From positions 49,432,001 to 49,496,000 of the forward strand of contig CP136895.1 in assembly GCA_034359265.1 (NCBI GenBank): a stretch of DNA of 64,000 bases, given 5' to 3'. The notes below the pieces were generated by a model. The model saw nothing but the letters and a program-made list of their open reading frames with translations, was not told the DNA's origin and searched no databases. Made by a program: the position numbers and the translations under genes. Origin of the DNA: Canna indica (Eukaryota > Streptophyta > Magnoliopsida > Zingiberales > Cannaceae). Shown here one piece after another: positions 44,990-57,520 of the stretch; the stretch's first letter is position 1; each line of letters begins with the position of its first letter.

Positions 44990-47900
44990 TTGTGTGGTTG
45001 CTCCCGCTACAAAAGAGTATGAGACCTTTGGTACCCAAATGGCTTTGGATCCTTGTGGGTTAGAGGGCTTAGCTACCCAAAGTGTCTTAACACCACTTGG
45101 GTTCATCTTAAATGTGCAATCATTTATAGCATGCCCATAGACACCACAACAAAAACAATGACCATGGAACTTTTTGTTACCATTTTTCATATCATGAGAT
45201 TTTGCATTAGAATGCATAGCATGAGATTTATGATGAACATAGGCATTTTTGAAAGAAACATTTTTCTTTCCAATTTTCTTGAAGGAAGTTAAGTTTTTCA
45301 AATTATGCACTTCCTTGTTCAAAACCAAAATCTCATCTTTTAAAACTTCGATTGAGTTATTCATGGCATATAGTTGAGATTTCAAAATATTGTTCTCACT
45401 TATGATTTTTTAATTCTTAAATTTCAAATTTTTATTTTCAAGCTTTAAGTCCTTAAGCTCAAGTTTCAATCTATCATGACACAAATCAAATGAACTAGAT
45501 TTTAATTTCTCATTTTCTAGTTTTAATTCATGCGCATGAGAATTAAGCATCACATTTTCTTTCTTTAGCATTTTATTTTTCTTATCTTTTCTAACAAGCA
45601 AGGCATACATCTTTCTACACTCATCTACTAACTCATCATATGGCATGTCATGAGAACTAGTAGAACTAGCATTGTCATTTTCATTAGCATGACTAGGTGA
45701 AGGAGAGTGTACCTCATCATTAGCATCTATGAGGCTAAGTTTGGATGTGGCTTCATAGTCATGGTGTAAGACCCGAAAAAAAATCATAATATAAAAATCT
45801 ATTTTTGGTGCAGCGCACCGGATCAGGAGTCGCCTCAAGTAGAAGGTATAACTCGGCTTATGAAGTTTAAATTGGTTAGATGGATATTTCCTTATTAAGC
45901 ATTAGATGTCCTTTTTGAGTCGAGTTCAAATCGTGTATGCGGATCAAATTGGGGCCCGAATCGGACTCGGATCGAGTCGAGTAGAGGCTAAGTCAGTTAC
46001 AGAGGCATTTATATCATTGGTGGATGAGGGGATAAAACCCCTCATCATGAGCCGTGTGATTCATTCTTGAGCCGAACGCCGCCTGAGCAAGAGAGGGAGG
46101 AGGGGAGATCTTGGGTCGGCGCCAGAAATCGTGTCACCGTCGGAAGGATCGAGGTCGTCAACATCCACCCTTTCTTCTTCCTGGATCAAGGTGAGTGGTT
46201 ACTTTTCGTTGGTTTGGAGGAGGCGGGTAGCCAAACCCCTAGGACTGCTAGGTGTCGAGTTTCTCGCGAGTTTCTTGTCGATTCATCGTACCTTGACCTT
46301 CTTACCGCTGTTTTAATTATTGTTCCATCGGATCTCCGTTGTTTTTGTCAAATTCTTGATATTTTAGGGGCTGCCGAGTTAAGGAAAAAAGAGAAAGGTC
46401 ATGCCAAAATTTTCCCCAATTCCCTTGATGGATGTAAACCCCCTTTGAACGATCTTAAACCCATATCGAGTGGATTCATGATTTACTTACTGAAAGTGAT
46501 GATTGGAACTCATCCTCTAAGGCTTGGCCAAGCAAAGGGAAAACTCCATGTCAATGGGTTAGCCGATCAAGGGGTGTGCGGCTTGATCAAGGTCTTAATT
46601 AGGATAGATCAGAAACAAGATATTAGGGTTGGGGTTGGTCCTTCCCTCTTGTTCCTATCCTTGAAGGCTCGGCCGAGCAAGGCATGCTTTGCTCAAGTCT
46701 CGACTGAGCAAGGATTGGGGGAGATAGTGATCTCTAGAAGATAAACTTCATGGTTAGGATACTCAAAACAATAGGGCATGACAAGTTGCCTAGATTGACA
46801 ATTAGAATCAAGATGACAATTAGGTAAGATCTAACTAAGGAAGGCTTCTATGTTGATGCATGTAATTAGTAGAATGGTAGGATAGTAACCATCCTTAGAC
46901 CTTTCCTCTTTAAATTCTAAAATGTAGTGATACTTTTACCATGTTAGATAATTTATTTCCTTGTTGAATTTATGGTTTAATGTAGAATTTAAATTCTTTA
47001 TCATTGAATTATGTGGCTATACATAGTAGGTGTTGTGAAGAAATTTCATTATAGTTTATATGCTGTCCGGTATTGTTAATGGGTGCATTTTCCAAGTCTA
47101 TAACATGTAGTTTACATTAGCAAAAGGTAGCATATGACGCTAGATGATTTACATGAAATTATAAAGTGTGTGTTAGATATGGAAACTCAAAAGTAGACGA
47201 GTTAGGCCTCACACCTAAGAAACATTTTGCGAACAATAGTGTGCGCATGATACGGCCGAAATTAAAAGGCTGAGAACGGGCGGACGCCCGGGACTTTAAA
47301 TAAGGAAACTTTAGGACACCATGTTTGTGTGATGTGATTGTGGTGGTCTGCCGAGAAGCATGGATAGTCGGAATGACTAATGCTTGACTCGATCAGTGAT
47401 TGGGTCTTGAGATTGCACCAGCGAGCCCGCTAGGTGTCAGACCTCAGTTGGGTGGGACTAGCTATCCCTACCCCAGTCGGTGTCCGAAGACTAGCAGACC
47501 ATCCTAGTCGACGGCCCGGAGTTTGCTTCGATTCACTTATGTGCTATGTGGCCCGAACGGCCAGTATGTTACTATATGTATGTGGTAGGGCTGATTATAG
47601 CCGAATCACTAGACCATGAGTTGCCCCTAGGGGCCGGGTGCCATGTGGCGTAGTTAGACTGTTATGGCTGCTTACATGAATGTATGGCCTATACAGGACG
47701 ACCCCTGGGGTTGGTTGTCATAACAGAAGCAACTTATATCCCTAACTTTATATTTTGCAGCCATATATATATATATATGTGATTATTGGGGAATTATGTG
47801 GTGGTTCGAAAGAACTGCTCACTGAGTCCCATGTGGACTCACGGTTTATTTTCTTATTTTGTAGAGCCTGATTAGTGAGATGAGGCTTGGAATCATGGTG

Positions 47901-48801
47901 TAGCTGGAGGGCAGGCAGTGGCGTAGATCTCGTAGCAGCGTCCACTAGTCATAGTCTAGAGGTCTAGAGCAGTTGTTTCTTTAATACACTGAGATTGTCT
48001 ATTCGAAAACATGTACTTTCTTTTAAACTTGAGTTGTTTCCTATGGTGATTGATGTTTCGGAACTTTTCATGTTTTAAAGCAAAATTGTGAACCTTCTTT
48101 AAAGATTTGAATAAAGCTGCATCGTTGTTTTCATTATGTGTTTCAGTTTCTATTAGTCAGTGTATGTAGTAGACTTCAGGGTAGGACATAGACCCTGGCC
48201 GGTCACACGACCCTAAGTTGGGGTGTGACACATGGCTAGAGGGTGCTTCAAGTGAGTGAGAGGTGGAGGTGGAAGCACTTGACCTCTTCCTTGCTTTGTT
48301 CTTCATGTTTGGGCAATTTTTCTTCACATGCCTCTTTTCTTTGCAAGCATGACAAATTACCTTTCTTTTTCGGCTCTTAGAGCTACTCCTTTGACTAGAA
48401 GAGCTATGGGCATCAAAACCAAGATTAGTGGTAGGTGAATAACCATTGTCATCACTACCTTCATTAGAAGTGTCAATCTCTTCGGTCTTTGCATAATCAT
48501 ATAACATGTTCAAAGTTGCCCAAATATCAAAAGCCGAAATACAATGCATGACTTTTTCAAAAATATTATTTTCCAAAGAACAAAATATGCAATATATAGC
48601 TTTAGCATTTAATTCAAACATATCAATTTGTTCTTGGGTCCATGCATTCATGTTTTCCTTAGGTTCAATATATTGGATCTTTACCATGTTAAAAACACCT
48701 AAACCTTGAGTCTTTAGAAAGGTGTACATCCTAGACTTCCAAAGACCAAAGTTTGATTTATCGAACCTAGGAAGTATGGAAACAACCGACTCTAGTGCCA
48801 T
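44990..48801 (-). pseudogene. copia gag, family A, split by a solo gypsy LTR
   Basis: Starts at ATG 48801 (ALESVVSILPRFDKSNFGLW), has the UBN2-type region and first CCHC knuckle (CHACKEKRHVKKNC). It is interrupted from 48235 to 45760 by a gypsy solo LTR with duplicated CATGG. It continues on the other side in the same frame through PYDELVDECRKMYALLVRKD and a coiled-coil-like stretch to a stop near 45411. After a frame with another stretch of Lys/Asn-rich residues comes a second knuckle (GHCFCCGVYGHAINDC) and the end GATTQG near 44990. Two knuckles and a long charged linker distinguish this gag from that of family B. It is the best preserved family A gag in the window. Confidence 0.88.
45765..48230 (+). 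mobile_element. solo Ty3/gypsy LTR with CATGG duplication
   Basis: 2,466 bp from TGTAAGACCCGAAAAA to TTGGGGTGTGACA, flanked by CATGG at 45760-45764 and 48231-48235. It lies within a copia gag frame. A 225-codon open frame at 46067-46744 inside it has no recognisable domain and is taken as chance. The end sequence resembles the minus LTR remnant at 35877. Confidence 0.92.
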
Positions 48802-48846
48802 TTCCGGGTCGAAGCAAAGTGTAGAAGAGATGGTGAAATCTCAAAA

Positions 48847-50103
48847 TGTTGGTGAAATGGCCTATACTAGAGGGGGGTGAATAGTGTGTTAACTAAATTC
48901 TTTTCATCTAGTTCCATTTTAATTGTTTACTTGATTACTTAGGCAATTCACTAATCGAGTAATAAGTGGAAGCAAGATATAAATGATAAGCAATAAGAAA
49001 CGCAAGGTAAACAATGCTAACACAATGATTAATAGTGGTTCGGCCCCAATGACTACTCCACCACCTAAGCACCCCACTTAGGATTTCCAAATTAAACTTT
49101 ACTAGATTAATTATTTTCTTTCCAATGAGGACGTTTTCACCAGAGAGTCTCTGCTCTCACACCGGAGGCACTTCCACACCCAGAAGTCTCCACCTTCTTA
49201 CCGAGAGCAATCTCCCACCTCAAACCTAAAGGACAACAATACTAAGCCTAGTAAACTAAGTTTACACCGGTTGATTTAAACCTCAAACATCAAGTCTACC
49301 ATCAAATTTCAAGACCTACACGTACTCTAGATCTTACACTAACTCAAATACAATGAATAAACCACAAAAATACAAGTAAATAAAGCAAATAAACACTACA
49401 ATCAATACTTAGCTCCAAAGAATGTATCCTAGCTCCTCTTGATGCCTCAATGATGAATTGATCAAAGCTTTGAAGGCAATATCAAGTTTTGATCATGAGA
49501 ACTAGGGTTTTCAAAGAAATGGCTCAAGAAATCTTTAGAGATGATCAAGGATAGCTCGATGAAGGTTAAGATTAAGGGAGGAAGTCTCTCATGGTCTTGT
49601 ATTTATAGACCATGAAGAGAAGAGGCAACACCCCTCTCTTCATCGAGCAGATTTTTGCTCGTTATCGGCCGCTGGTCACTTAATCGATCGATCGAGCTCG
49701 CCGATCGATCATCAGTCAACCAACTGAGCAATCGATCGAGCGACCGGAGTATTCTGTGCTTTCTGGGCTCGGTTCGGTTGACCGAACATGCGATCGAAGC
49801 AATCTATTTGCTGATTTCTTGTCGTGTTCTTCGTTTTTAGATTTCGGGTTTGGTTTTTGGGTTCTTTGCATCATAAAAGAGGATTACATATACATTCTAG
49901 ACACTTAAAATCTAAACTCTAACTATCCGACAAATCCGAGTGCATCAACGACTGTCCTTCCCGATTTCTCTGATTTTTCTGATCGGGGACGTCGTGCGCT
50001 AACCGACTTGGAACCTAAAAGAATTTCTCAATGAAATATTAGTTCCATGTTTGTTATCATCAAAATCAAGATTATGACCCAGGTAGAAAATCTTAGGCCA
50101 ACA
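48847..50103 (-). mobile_element. copia 5' LTR, family A
   Basis: In minus orientation it starts TGTTGGCCTAAGATTTTC at 50103 and ends ATTTCACCAACA at 48847 (1,257 bp, a shorter form of family A). The palindrome array (about 49675-49795) is present but more eroded. It abuts gypsy integrase sequence at 50104; the expected matching target duplication (TAGTG) is not found at the left end, which has been rearranged. No clear tRNA primer site is seen between this LTR and gag. Confidence 0.85.
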
Positions 50104-51120
50104 TAGTGGTGGATCGCTTGACCAAATCGGCATACTTTATTCCGATGAAGACCACTTTCTATGCTGAACAATATGCACGGTTGTTTCTTGACCGTATTGT
50201 GGCTTACCATGGGATCCCAGTGATGATCATATCCGACCGAGGCACACAGTTCACCGCTCGATTCTGGCAGTTGTTTCAGGAGGCTTTGGGTATGTAGGTG
50301 CGATTCAATACCTCTTTTCATTCTTAGACGGATGAATTGTCAGAGAGGACCATCCAGACACTTGAGGACATGTTGAGGGCATGCGTGATAGACATAGAGG
50401 GTAGTTGGGAGAGGCATTTACTTTTGGTAGAGTTTGCATATAATAACAGCCACCATAACAGTATTGGCATGGCCCCATTTGAGGCTTTATACGGGCGCAT
50501 ATGTAGGTCGTCGGTAGGCTGGTTTGAGACCGGTGAGTCTTAGATGCTGGGGCCAGACTTGGTTCATGACGCCGTTGAGAAAAGTGAAGCTGATTAAGAA
50601 ACGACTTCTAGTAGCTCAGAGTCGTCAGAAGATGTATACCGATGGTAAAGCCCGTGACGTCGAGTTTCAGGAAGGGGATTCGGTTTTCCTGAATGTGTCC
50701 CCTATGAAGGGGGTTGTGCACTTTGGGAGGAAGGGAAAGTTGAGCCCCAGATTCATCAGGCCCTTTCCTATCTTGCAACGCAGAGGAGCAATTGCTTATG
50801 AGTTGGCTCTACCGCCTAGCATGGACCGGGTGCATCCAGTTTCCCATGTATCCATGCTTAAGCGGTATGTTTGGGATGAGTCCCATATTCTATATGTTGC
50901 TATGATGGAGGTTGATCCATCAATTTCCTATGAGGAGCGACCTGTAGAGATCCTAGACAAGCAGGTGACGAAGCTGAGGTCCGAAGAAGTCCCCCTGGTG
51001 AAAGTTCATTGCGAGCACAATTCAGGGCAGGAGGCCATTTGGGAGGTCGAGCAAGATATGAGAGAGAACTACCCATACCTTTTTGATGCTGAGGTGAGCT
51101 TCTTTAAGGGGGGAGGAAAT
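50104..51120 (+). pseudogene. Ty3/gypsy integrase C-terminal part with chromodomain-like tail
   Basis: Begins inside the integrase core (VVDRLTKSAYFIPMKT; SDRGTQFTARFWQLFQEALG with the second catalytic Asp). Two stops follow, then [16 protein letters not shown] with the catalytic Glu, and [20 protein letters not shown]. Another TAG at 50541 is followed by the integrase C-terminal module (DGKARDVEFQEGDSVFLNVS; GKLSPRFIRPFPILQR) and a chromodomain-like tail (ERPVEILDKQVTKLRSEEVP; EAIWEVEQDMRENYPYLF). The latter suggests a Tekay/Del-type chromovirus, whose tail targets insertion to particular chromatin. The 5' part is cut away by the copia element ending at 50103. At least three stops disable it. 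Confidence 0.92.
51103..51117 (+). other. polypurine tract
   Basis: AAGGGGGGAGGAAA lies just before the LTR start TGTAATGCCC at 51121, the place where plus-strand DNA synthesis is primed. Confidence 0.8.
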
Positions 51121-51469
51121 TGTAATGCCCAGAATCCTAATAATAATATTTTATCCTTAAGCAGGGGACCGTGGGCTCGAGTTAGCGCGGATTGGCGTAG
51201 AGCTGCAGGATTGAATCTGGGTAAGCATTAAATATAGAAAAAATATTAGGAAAAATTTATTTACCTTATTTCTGTTATTTAACATGCTAATATAATATAG
51301 GGTCTCGAGACGAGTCTATAGGTTTAAGCGGAACTCGACTCGGAGTTAGAACGAATTAAATGTGGGTTTTATAAGTCGAGTCGTGTAAGTGGGGGCATTT
51401 TGGTAATTTGGGCCAACCATGGCCCATAAAATACCCCTTGGGGCTCACGGCTACAGGTTTAGCCGCACA

Positions 51470-51472
<3 letters not shown>

Positions 51473-51505
<33 letters not shown>
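51473..51505. repeat. (AG)n microsatellite
   Basis: Pure AG dinucleotide run of about 33 bp in the gypsy LTR. Confidence 0.95.
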
Positions 51506-51508
<3 letters not shown>

Positions 51509-52399
51509 GGCGACACCAAGGAGGAGGAGGAGCCGGCGGAGCCGGAATTTTGCGAGTTTGTCGGTGCCGATTGAAGTTAGATCCCTAGCGTCTTCTTCCT
51601 TTTCGTTTTCACCAAAGAGGTGAGTGGATTAGCCTTATTTTTCCTCCTTTTCATTAGCCATGCTGCCACCCCTATGTCATGGGATTTCGTCAATTTTTGG
51701 TTCGATTTCGTCGTATCGAATTGTGTATTCGGATTAAGGGTTTTCTCGTCTTCGTTGTGATTTTGTTGGATCTATTTTTGGGCGATTTGGCCGCCCCTAC
51801 CATTGCTGTGCCACCCCACTTTTCTTCAAATTCTTGATGAATTCTTGTGGGTTTCTTGATGATTGTTGAAGCTTCTTGATGCTTGTTTCATATCTTGAGG
51901 GAATAGGATGTTTCGGGGGAATTTTAGGGTATGTCACCCCACCCTTTATGGTTCTTTAGGAACCCTAGGGTGGCCGGACATTACAAGGTCGGATTTTGGG
52001 GTTCTAAATATATTTTCACACTTAGGGGTTTTACTTTAGGGTATGTTGAATTAATTCCAAAGAGTATAAACATTGTTGGATATAGGAACCCTAGGGTGGC
52101 CGGCCATTACAAGTCAGGCCGGACCCGTGCCGTCCATGGGCGGGCCCGGCCCATTGCCACCTTTAATATGCATATGCTTTTCGTTCTCTTTTCCTACGCT
52201 ATTGGATGTGTTGTATCTCTTTATTATGAGTTATGCATTCCATGTTATATTCATATATGTATGCGTGGTTGTGATTTATGACATCAGGAGGTGGAAGTTG
52301 AGGTATGTCCTTAACTCATCTTGTTATTTACTGTATAGCACATCTTATGTTTTATACTTATAACTGTGTGTGTGATGTTCTTCTACATTTCCCGGCAGC

Positions 52400-52592
52400 C
52401 TCGCTGGTGAGGGGAGGGTATGCCCCAAAGAGACAACGTTGGCCTTATTCTGAAAGTCCGGTTGGTGAGGGGAGATCATACCCCAAAGAGACAGTCCGAA
52501 AACCCGACCGGTGAGGGGAACGTATGCCCCAAAGAGACGGTTCGGAAGATCCAGTGTCGATGAGGGGAGTGCATTCCCCATAGAGATGGCAC
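52400..52592. repeat. minisatellite of about 50 bp, four copies
   Basis: Units contain GGTGAGGGGA...TACCCCAAAGAGAC; the GAGGGG and CCCC ends could pair, so each unit is a potential small hairpin. The copies are increasingly diverged towards 52590. Confidence 0.85.
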
Positions 52593-52746
52593 TGAGCTGG
52601 ATGGTAGTTTAGAGGCCACTCCGTCTACCTACCCTATGTGGCTATGAGAGACCGACGGGTCTGGTGATCATTCATGTGGATGTGACATTGCATTGTGATA
52701 CTTATCTGTGGTAGATGTTGTTATCATGTGCAGGGTAGGAGATAGT

Positions 52747-54411
52747 TGTTGGCCTAAGGTTTTCTACCTTGGTCTTAATCTCGGTTTGGATGATAACAAA
52801 CATGGAACTAATGTTTCATTGAGAAATCTTTCAGATTCCAAGTCAATTAGCACATGACGTCCCCGATCGAAAAAATCGGAGAAATCGGAGAAATCGGCAA
52901 GGACGCTCGTCGACGCTCGGGATTCTTCGGGAAGATAGAGTTTAGGTTTAGGGTGTCTAGATAAATTGTAAATTCTCATGATGATGCACAAGAACCCAAA
53001 AACCAAATCCGAACTCCAAAACATGAAAACCCAAAAACCGTCCTAAAATTCACTAAGCCTAGGGAGCTCCTTGGAGGGCTATATGACCTAGATATTTTCT
53101 TGACACAAAAAATAGCGGTAATTGTTCCTTGGGTAAAAACTAGATAATGAGGTATTTTTAAGGAATTTTTGGAAGCCTTTAGCATACCCATATTTGACCC
53201 GGGAGATTAGAAAATTTCCATTTTCCAAAAATTTGTACTAGACCCCAAAAACTAAATTTTGATTTTTTAGATATTTTTATTGAATCCAAATGGGGGGTAA
53301 TCCTTATAAAACAATTATGTTTTAAAGTTATTGAAAGTTAAAAAATATTATATAAGTAGACTTAGCGAAGAAGGAACCCAGAATCGAGCAAACAAGCAAA
53401 AAAAACTAAGCAGTGCAGTCTGCCCAGTTTCGATCGACCGATCGGTCGACCGAATGTTGCCAAAAACTGGCAGTAGGCAAGTCGGTCGACCGAACGATCG
53501 ACCGAAGTGTGCCAGAAAATGGCAGTATGACTTTGATCGCTCGCTCGGTCGACCGACGATCAACCGGACCTGCGACTGGACGGTGAAAACGGCTAGTTTT
53601 CCGCCCGTTGAGTTGGCTATTGCATGCCATCTCCTTAAGGCTTATAAATAGAAGCCTTAGCATGTCTTCCACCCCTTAGTCCAACATACCTTGAGCCATA
53701 TTTTGATGATCCTTGAGCTTGATTGAGTCACCATTCTTGAAAACCCTAGCTTTGATCTCTCAACTCCTTGATTAAGCCTTGACTTCATTGATTCACCATC
53801 AAAGGCATCAAGAGGAAGCTAGGAAACTTTGTTTGGAGCTAAGTATATGTTGTTTGATTTATTGCTCCATTAAGTTGTATATTTTCTTGTTTATTTCATT
53901 GTATTTGAGCTTGTGAAGACCTAGGTTGTTAGGTCTTGAAATTGGGTGGTAGCCTTGGTGTTTAAGGTTTAAATCCACCAGTGTAAACGTAGTTTGCTAG
54001 GATTAGTTGAGTTGTCCTTAGGGTTGAGGCGGGAGAGTGCTCTCGGTAGGAAGGCGGGATACTTTCGGGTGTGGAAGTGCCTTCGGTTTGAGAGTAGAGA
54101 CTTTCTGGTGTAAAGTCCTCATTGTAAGGAAACTAATTAATCTAGTAAAACTAGTTTAGAAATCCTAAGCGGGGTGCTTAGGTAGTGGAGTAGGCATTGG
54201 GGCCGAACCACTATAAATAATTATGTTAGCATTGATATATTGTTCAGTATTAATTGTTTTATCATTTATCGCTTCCGCATTTAGTCATTCAATCGTGAAT
54301 TGCCTAAGTAATCTAAAAAACGTTTAAAATCGAATTTATGCAAATAGATTTAGTTAACACACTATTCACCCCACCCCCCACCCCTCATCTAGTGTGGCCA
54401 TTTCACCAACA
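52747..54411 (+). mobile_element. solo copia LTR, family A (long form)
   Basis: 1,665 bp from TGTTGGCCTAAGG to TTTCACCAACA, flanked by ATAGT (52742-52746) and ATAGC (54412-54416), a target duplication with one change. It is inserted in a gypsy LTR. It carries the palindrome array (about 53430-53570) and the AGTGGAGTAGGC...GCCGAACCACT segment (about 54185-54215). Confidence 0.9.
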
Positions 54412-54949
54412 ATAGCATATTATGTTATGTTGTTATTTACTACTTTTATTATGCTTTCTTATTGTTATTGATTGCATGATGATGATGTGGTGGAAATGAT
54501 GATTGATCTACTCACTAAGTCCTAGATGGACTTACCCCTCATTTTTGTTGTTTTTTATTCAGCACCTGAGCGAGATCAGAAAGGTATCGGGGTGCAGTAG
54601 CGCGGCTGGTGGCGGCAGGGCAGCGGGTCTCGTGACATATCGTGGTCGAGGGGGATATGTGAGTTGTTTTTCTCTTTCTTTGAATTATTGAGTCATGTAG
54701 AGTCGAGTTATTGTTTTCACAATTTTATTACTTTTAGGCGTCTGTTTGTTTATTTAACTTCTTTAATAATTTGAACACTTTTGTTTTACTGAGTCTATGG
54801 TTTGGGTTGAAATCAAGTGTCTTTTTATCTCTTTTTTATAGGTTATATATATTGTTCAGGTTATTTATTATGTTGTGGTTTGAGTTGTGTTAGGCTTCGG
54901 GGTACGTGGCGTACCATGTCCGGTCATATTAGATTTGGGGTGTGATACA

Positions 54950-57520
54950 CCCGATATGAAAGGTTCACGTCTCTCAACACCCCGAGGGAAATCATCATAC
55001 AAGATGCCTACTACCTGCAGCTACTTAGACCCCCTAACAACCCTGAAAGGTCAAAGCCTTTATTCAAAGGTAATAAAAATATGACGTATGAATTTCACCG
55101 AACCTATTGACACACCACCGAAGAATGTGTGGTCCTCCGCGATCAAATTGAACGCTTAATTAGAGAAGGTCGCCTCAACCACTACATCCGGCATGACCAG
55201 AGTCGCAGCCAAAGCCGGTGGGACCATCGACAGCGCCGAAGTCCTAGTAATGCACCACCACCTGGTGACGTAGATAACCACGAAGACTCTAGAGATGAAC
55301 AATTCCATCACGACATCTAGGGAGTCATCGATTACATAACAGGAGGATTTTCCGGAGAAAGCAATCCTAAAACGCAACCATCCCAAACCATCATGACTAT
55401 CAACAAGACAGCTCAGCCATAGAGGCTACACGCGCACACCCCGGTAATATCCTTCAATGATACCGACTTTCAAGGAGTTTACAGGAATTTACATGATCTC
55501 ATCGTTATTTATGTAATCACTGTTGGTTTCCTTGTCAGGAAAGTCTTGGTAGATCAGGGGAGTTTTGCTGACATCCTCTTCTACCCAACACTCGAAAAGA
55601 TGAGCATCAGCGAAGATTTGCTACACCCATACCACGGAGAACTTCTCAATTTCTCAAGAGACCGCATGGACGTCAATGGCTATTTATGGATGTCCACAAC
55701 ATTCGGCTCCCCATCGGGAACAAAGACGATAGACGTATAGTTCCTCGTCAACCAGTACATAAGTCCCTGCCGCATGATCTTGGGCCGACCTTCCTTGAAC
55801 AACTTGGGAGCTGTCGTATCCACCCACACCTCGCCATCAAGTTCTTTATCTCAGAAGTAGAGGTAGGAGTAATCCATGTAGACCAGAAGGAGGCTCGTAC
55901 GTGCTACAATGAATGCTTGAAGCTCAGGCTGGCTGAACTCCAACCACGAATCTTAGACTTGGATCCTAGGGGAGACATCCAAGAGCAGCCACAGCCCGCT
56001 GACGACTTGGAACCTATGTAAATCGGGACATCTCCCGAATAGGTAACCTATGTGGGAGCACACCTTACCAGCGAGCTCAAAGCTCAACTCAGCACTCTAC
56101 TCAAAAACAATGCCGACCTCTTCGCAAGGACGCCAATCAACATGCCATGGATAGATCCCTAAGTCATCTGCCACAGGATGGCCATCGGCCCCCGGGTGAA
56201 ACCTATAGCCCAGAAGAAAAGATAGCTCGGAATCGAGTGACAACAAGCATCCCTTGAAGAGATCGGGAAGCTGCTAAAGGAAAAATTCATCAGAGAGATT
56301 CGATTTACAACATGGCTCACAAGTGTTGTAATGGTAAAAAAATACTCGAGAAAATGGTGGATGTGTGTTGGCTTCACCGACCTCAACAAAGAATGCCTGA
56401 AGGATTCTTACCCGTTGCCGAGCATTGACAAACTTGTCTACGGATCCTCGACATACCAATATCTAAGCTTCATGGATGTCTATTCAGACTATAATCAAAT
56501 CTGAATGCATCCAGAGGATGAAGAAAAAATGGCTTTCATCATCGAACATGCAAACTTCTATTACAATGTAATTCCCTTCGAGCTTAAAAATGCGGGAGCC
56601 ACATACCAACGACTGATGAACAAAGTCTTTGAGAAACAAATTGGTCACAATATGGAAGTGTATGTCGATGACATGATTGCCAAGACATTGACTACCAAAA
56701 ACCATTGCAAGGATCTCAACGAGATCTTCAGCCAGCTTAGACACTACAACATGAGATTAAACCTAGAAAAGTGCGCTTTCAGAGTTCATGGAGGCAAGTT
56801 CCTCGACTTCATGTTAATGCACCGAGGGATAGAAGTTAATCCGAAGAAATGCCGAGCCATCCAAGAGATGCGGAGCCTGCGCAACATCAAGTAAGTACAA
56901 TAGCTCACTGAGAGGATGGTTGCATTATTCAGATTCCTCTCCAGGTCAGCCGATCGTGTTGCCCCCTTCTTTAAAATCTTAAGGAAGAAACAAAATTTCC
57001 ATTGGAATGAAAAATGTGAACAGACTTTCAAAGACCTCAAACACTTTCTTACTAGCCCGCCACAAGAGGAGAAACCTTTTTTCTCTATCTCACGATCATA
57101 GAGAGCGCCCTCAGCTCGGTCCTAATCCGAGAACAAGAAAAAGTTCAGAAGCCGATCTACTTTGTCAGCAAGGTCCTCCATGGACCAAAAATCAGATACC
57201 AGGGGCTAGAAAAGCTTGCGTTCGCCTTGGTCATCTCAGCCCAAAGATTGAGGCCATATTTCTAGAGCCACCATATTCAGGTGCGTACCGAGCAACCGAT
57301 TAGACAAGTACTGGCTAAACCCGAACTCGTAGGACGAATGATATCCTGGTTAGTAGAACTCTCAAAAATCAGCATCGAATACTAGCCAAGGGGTCCCATC
57401 AAAGCCAAAGCTCTGGTCGACTTCATCGCCGAATTCACCGACCAGGAAGATACTTCCAGACAGGTCGAAACTTGGATGCTATTCGTAGATGGTGCCTCCA
57501 ACAAAAAGGGAAGCAGGGCA
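54950..57520 (+). pseudogene. Tat-type Ty3/gypsy gag-pol remnant
   Basis: In order: end of gag with a zinc-finger-like EFHRTYxHTTEECVVLRDQI and GRLNHYIRHDQ (55085-55200); protease-like region with VDQGSFADILFY (55550, the D-x-G-S motif) and ILGRPSLNNLGAV (about 55777); reverse transcriptase pieces from about 56290 (KWWMCVGFTDLNKECLKDSY; NAGATYQRLMNKVFE; catalytic YVDD at 56661); RNase H region (NFHWNEKCEQTFKDLKHFL; QKPIYFVSKVLHGPKIRYQG); then LFVDGASNKKGS at about 57483, the start of the additional RNase H typical of Tat elements. Many stops and frame changes. The sequence breaks off near 57516; integrase and LTRs are missing. Confidence 0.9.

Larger units (their letters stand above)
40827..50103 (-). 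mobile_element. copia element, family A: 5' LTR, gag, no pol
   Basis: Minus-orientation element: 5' LTR 48847-50103, gag 48801 to about 44990, then non-coding spacer to a polypurine tract at 40840-40827 and a partial 3' LTR. Once the solo LTRs at 45765-48230 and 42499-44003 are discounted, the internal region is about 4 kb. I find no protease, integrase, reverse transcriptase or RNase H in it. It is therefore probably non-autonomous. The spacer has a CCCCCTTTTGACATCAATCAAAAAGG-type segment (about 41003) seen in plant copia elements near the 3' end. Confidence 0.7.
51121..54949 (+). mobile_element. Ty3/gypsy 3' LTR, interrupted by a solo copia LTR
   Basis: Starts TGTAATGCCCAGAATCC directly after the polypurine tract and ends TTTGGGGTGTGATACA near 54949. 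Removing the copia LTR at 52747-54411 and one duplicated 5-mer leaves about 2.16 kb. It includes an (AG)n microsatellite, a duplicated AACCCTAGGGTGGCCGG segment (51961 and 52087), and a four-copy minisatellite (52400-52590). The sequence after 54949 belongs to a different gypsy element. Confidence 0.82.

Noticed and set aside
46067..46744. 225-codon plus-strand open frame
   Set aside because: Entirely inside a solo gypsy LTR bounded by target duplications; no recognisable domain.
46918..46930. ATGTAGTG as a candidate right CACTA terminus
   Set aside because: Lacks TTGTAGTG and has no subterminal repeats; it lies inside the solo gypsy LTR.
50028..50321. Minus-strand frame crossing the copia LTR/gypsy junction
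   Set aside because: Opposite to clear integrase coding sequence and spans two unrelated elements.
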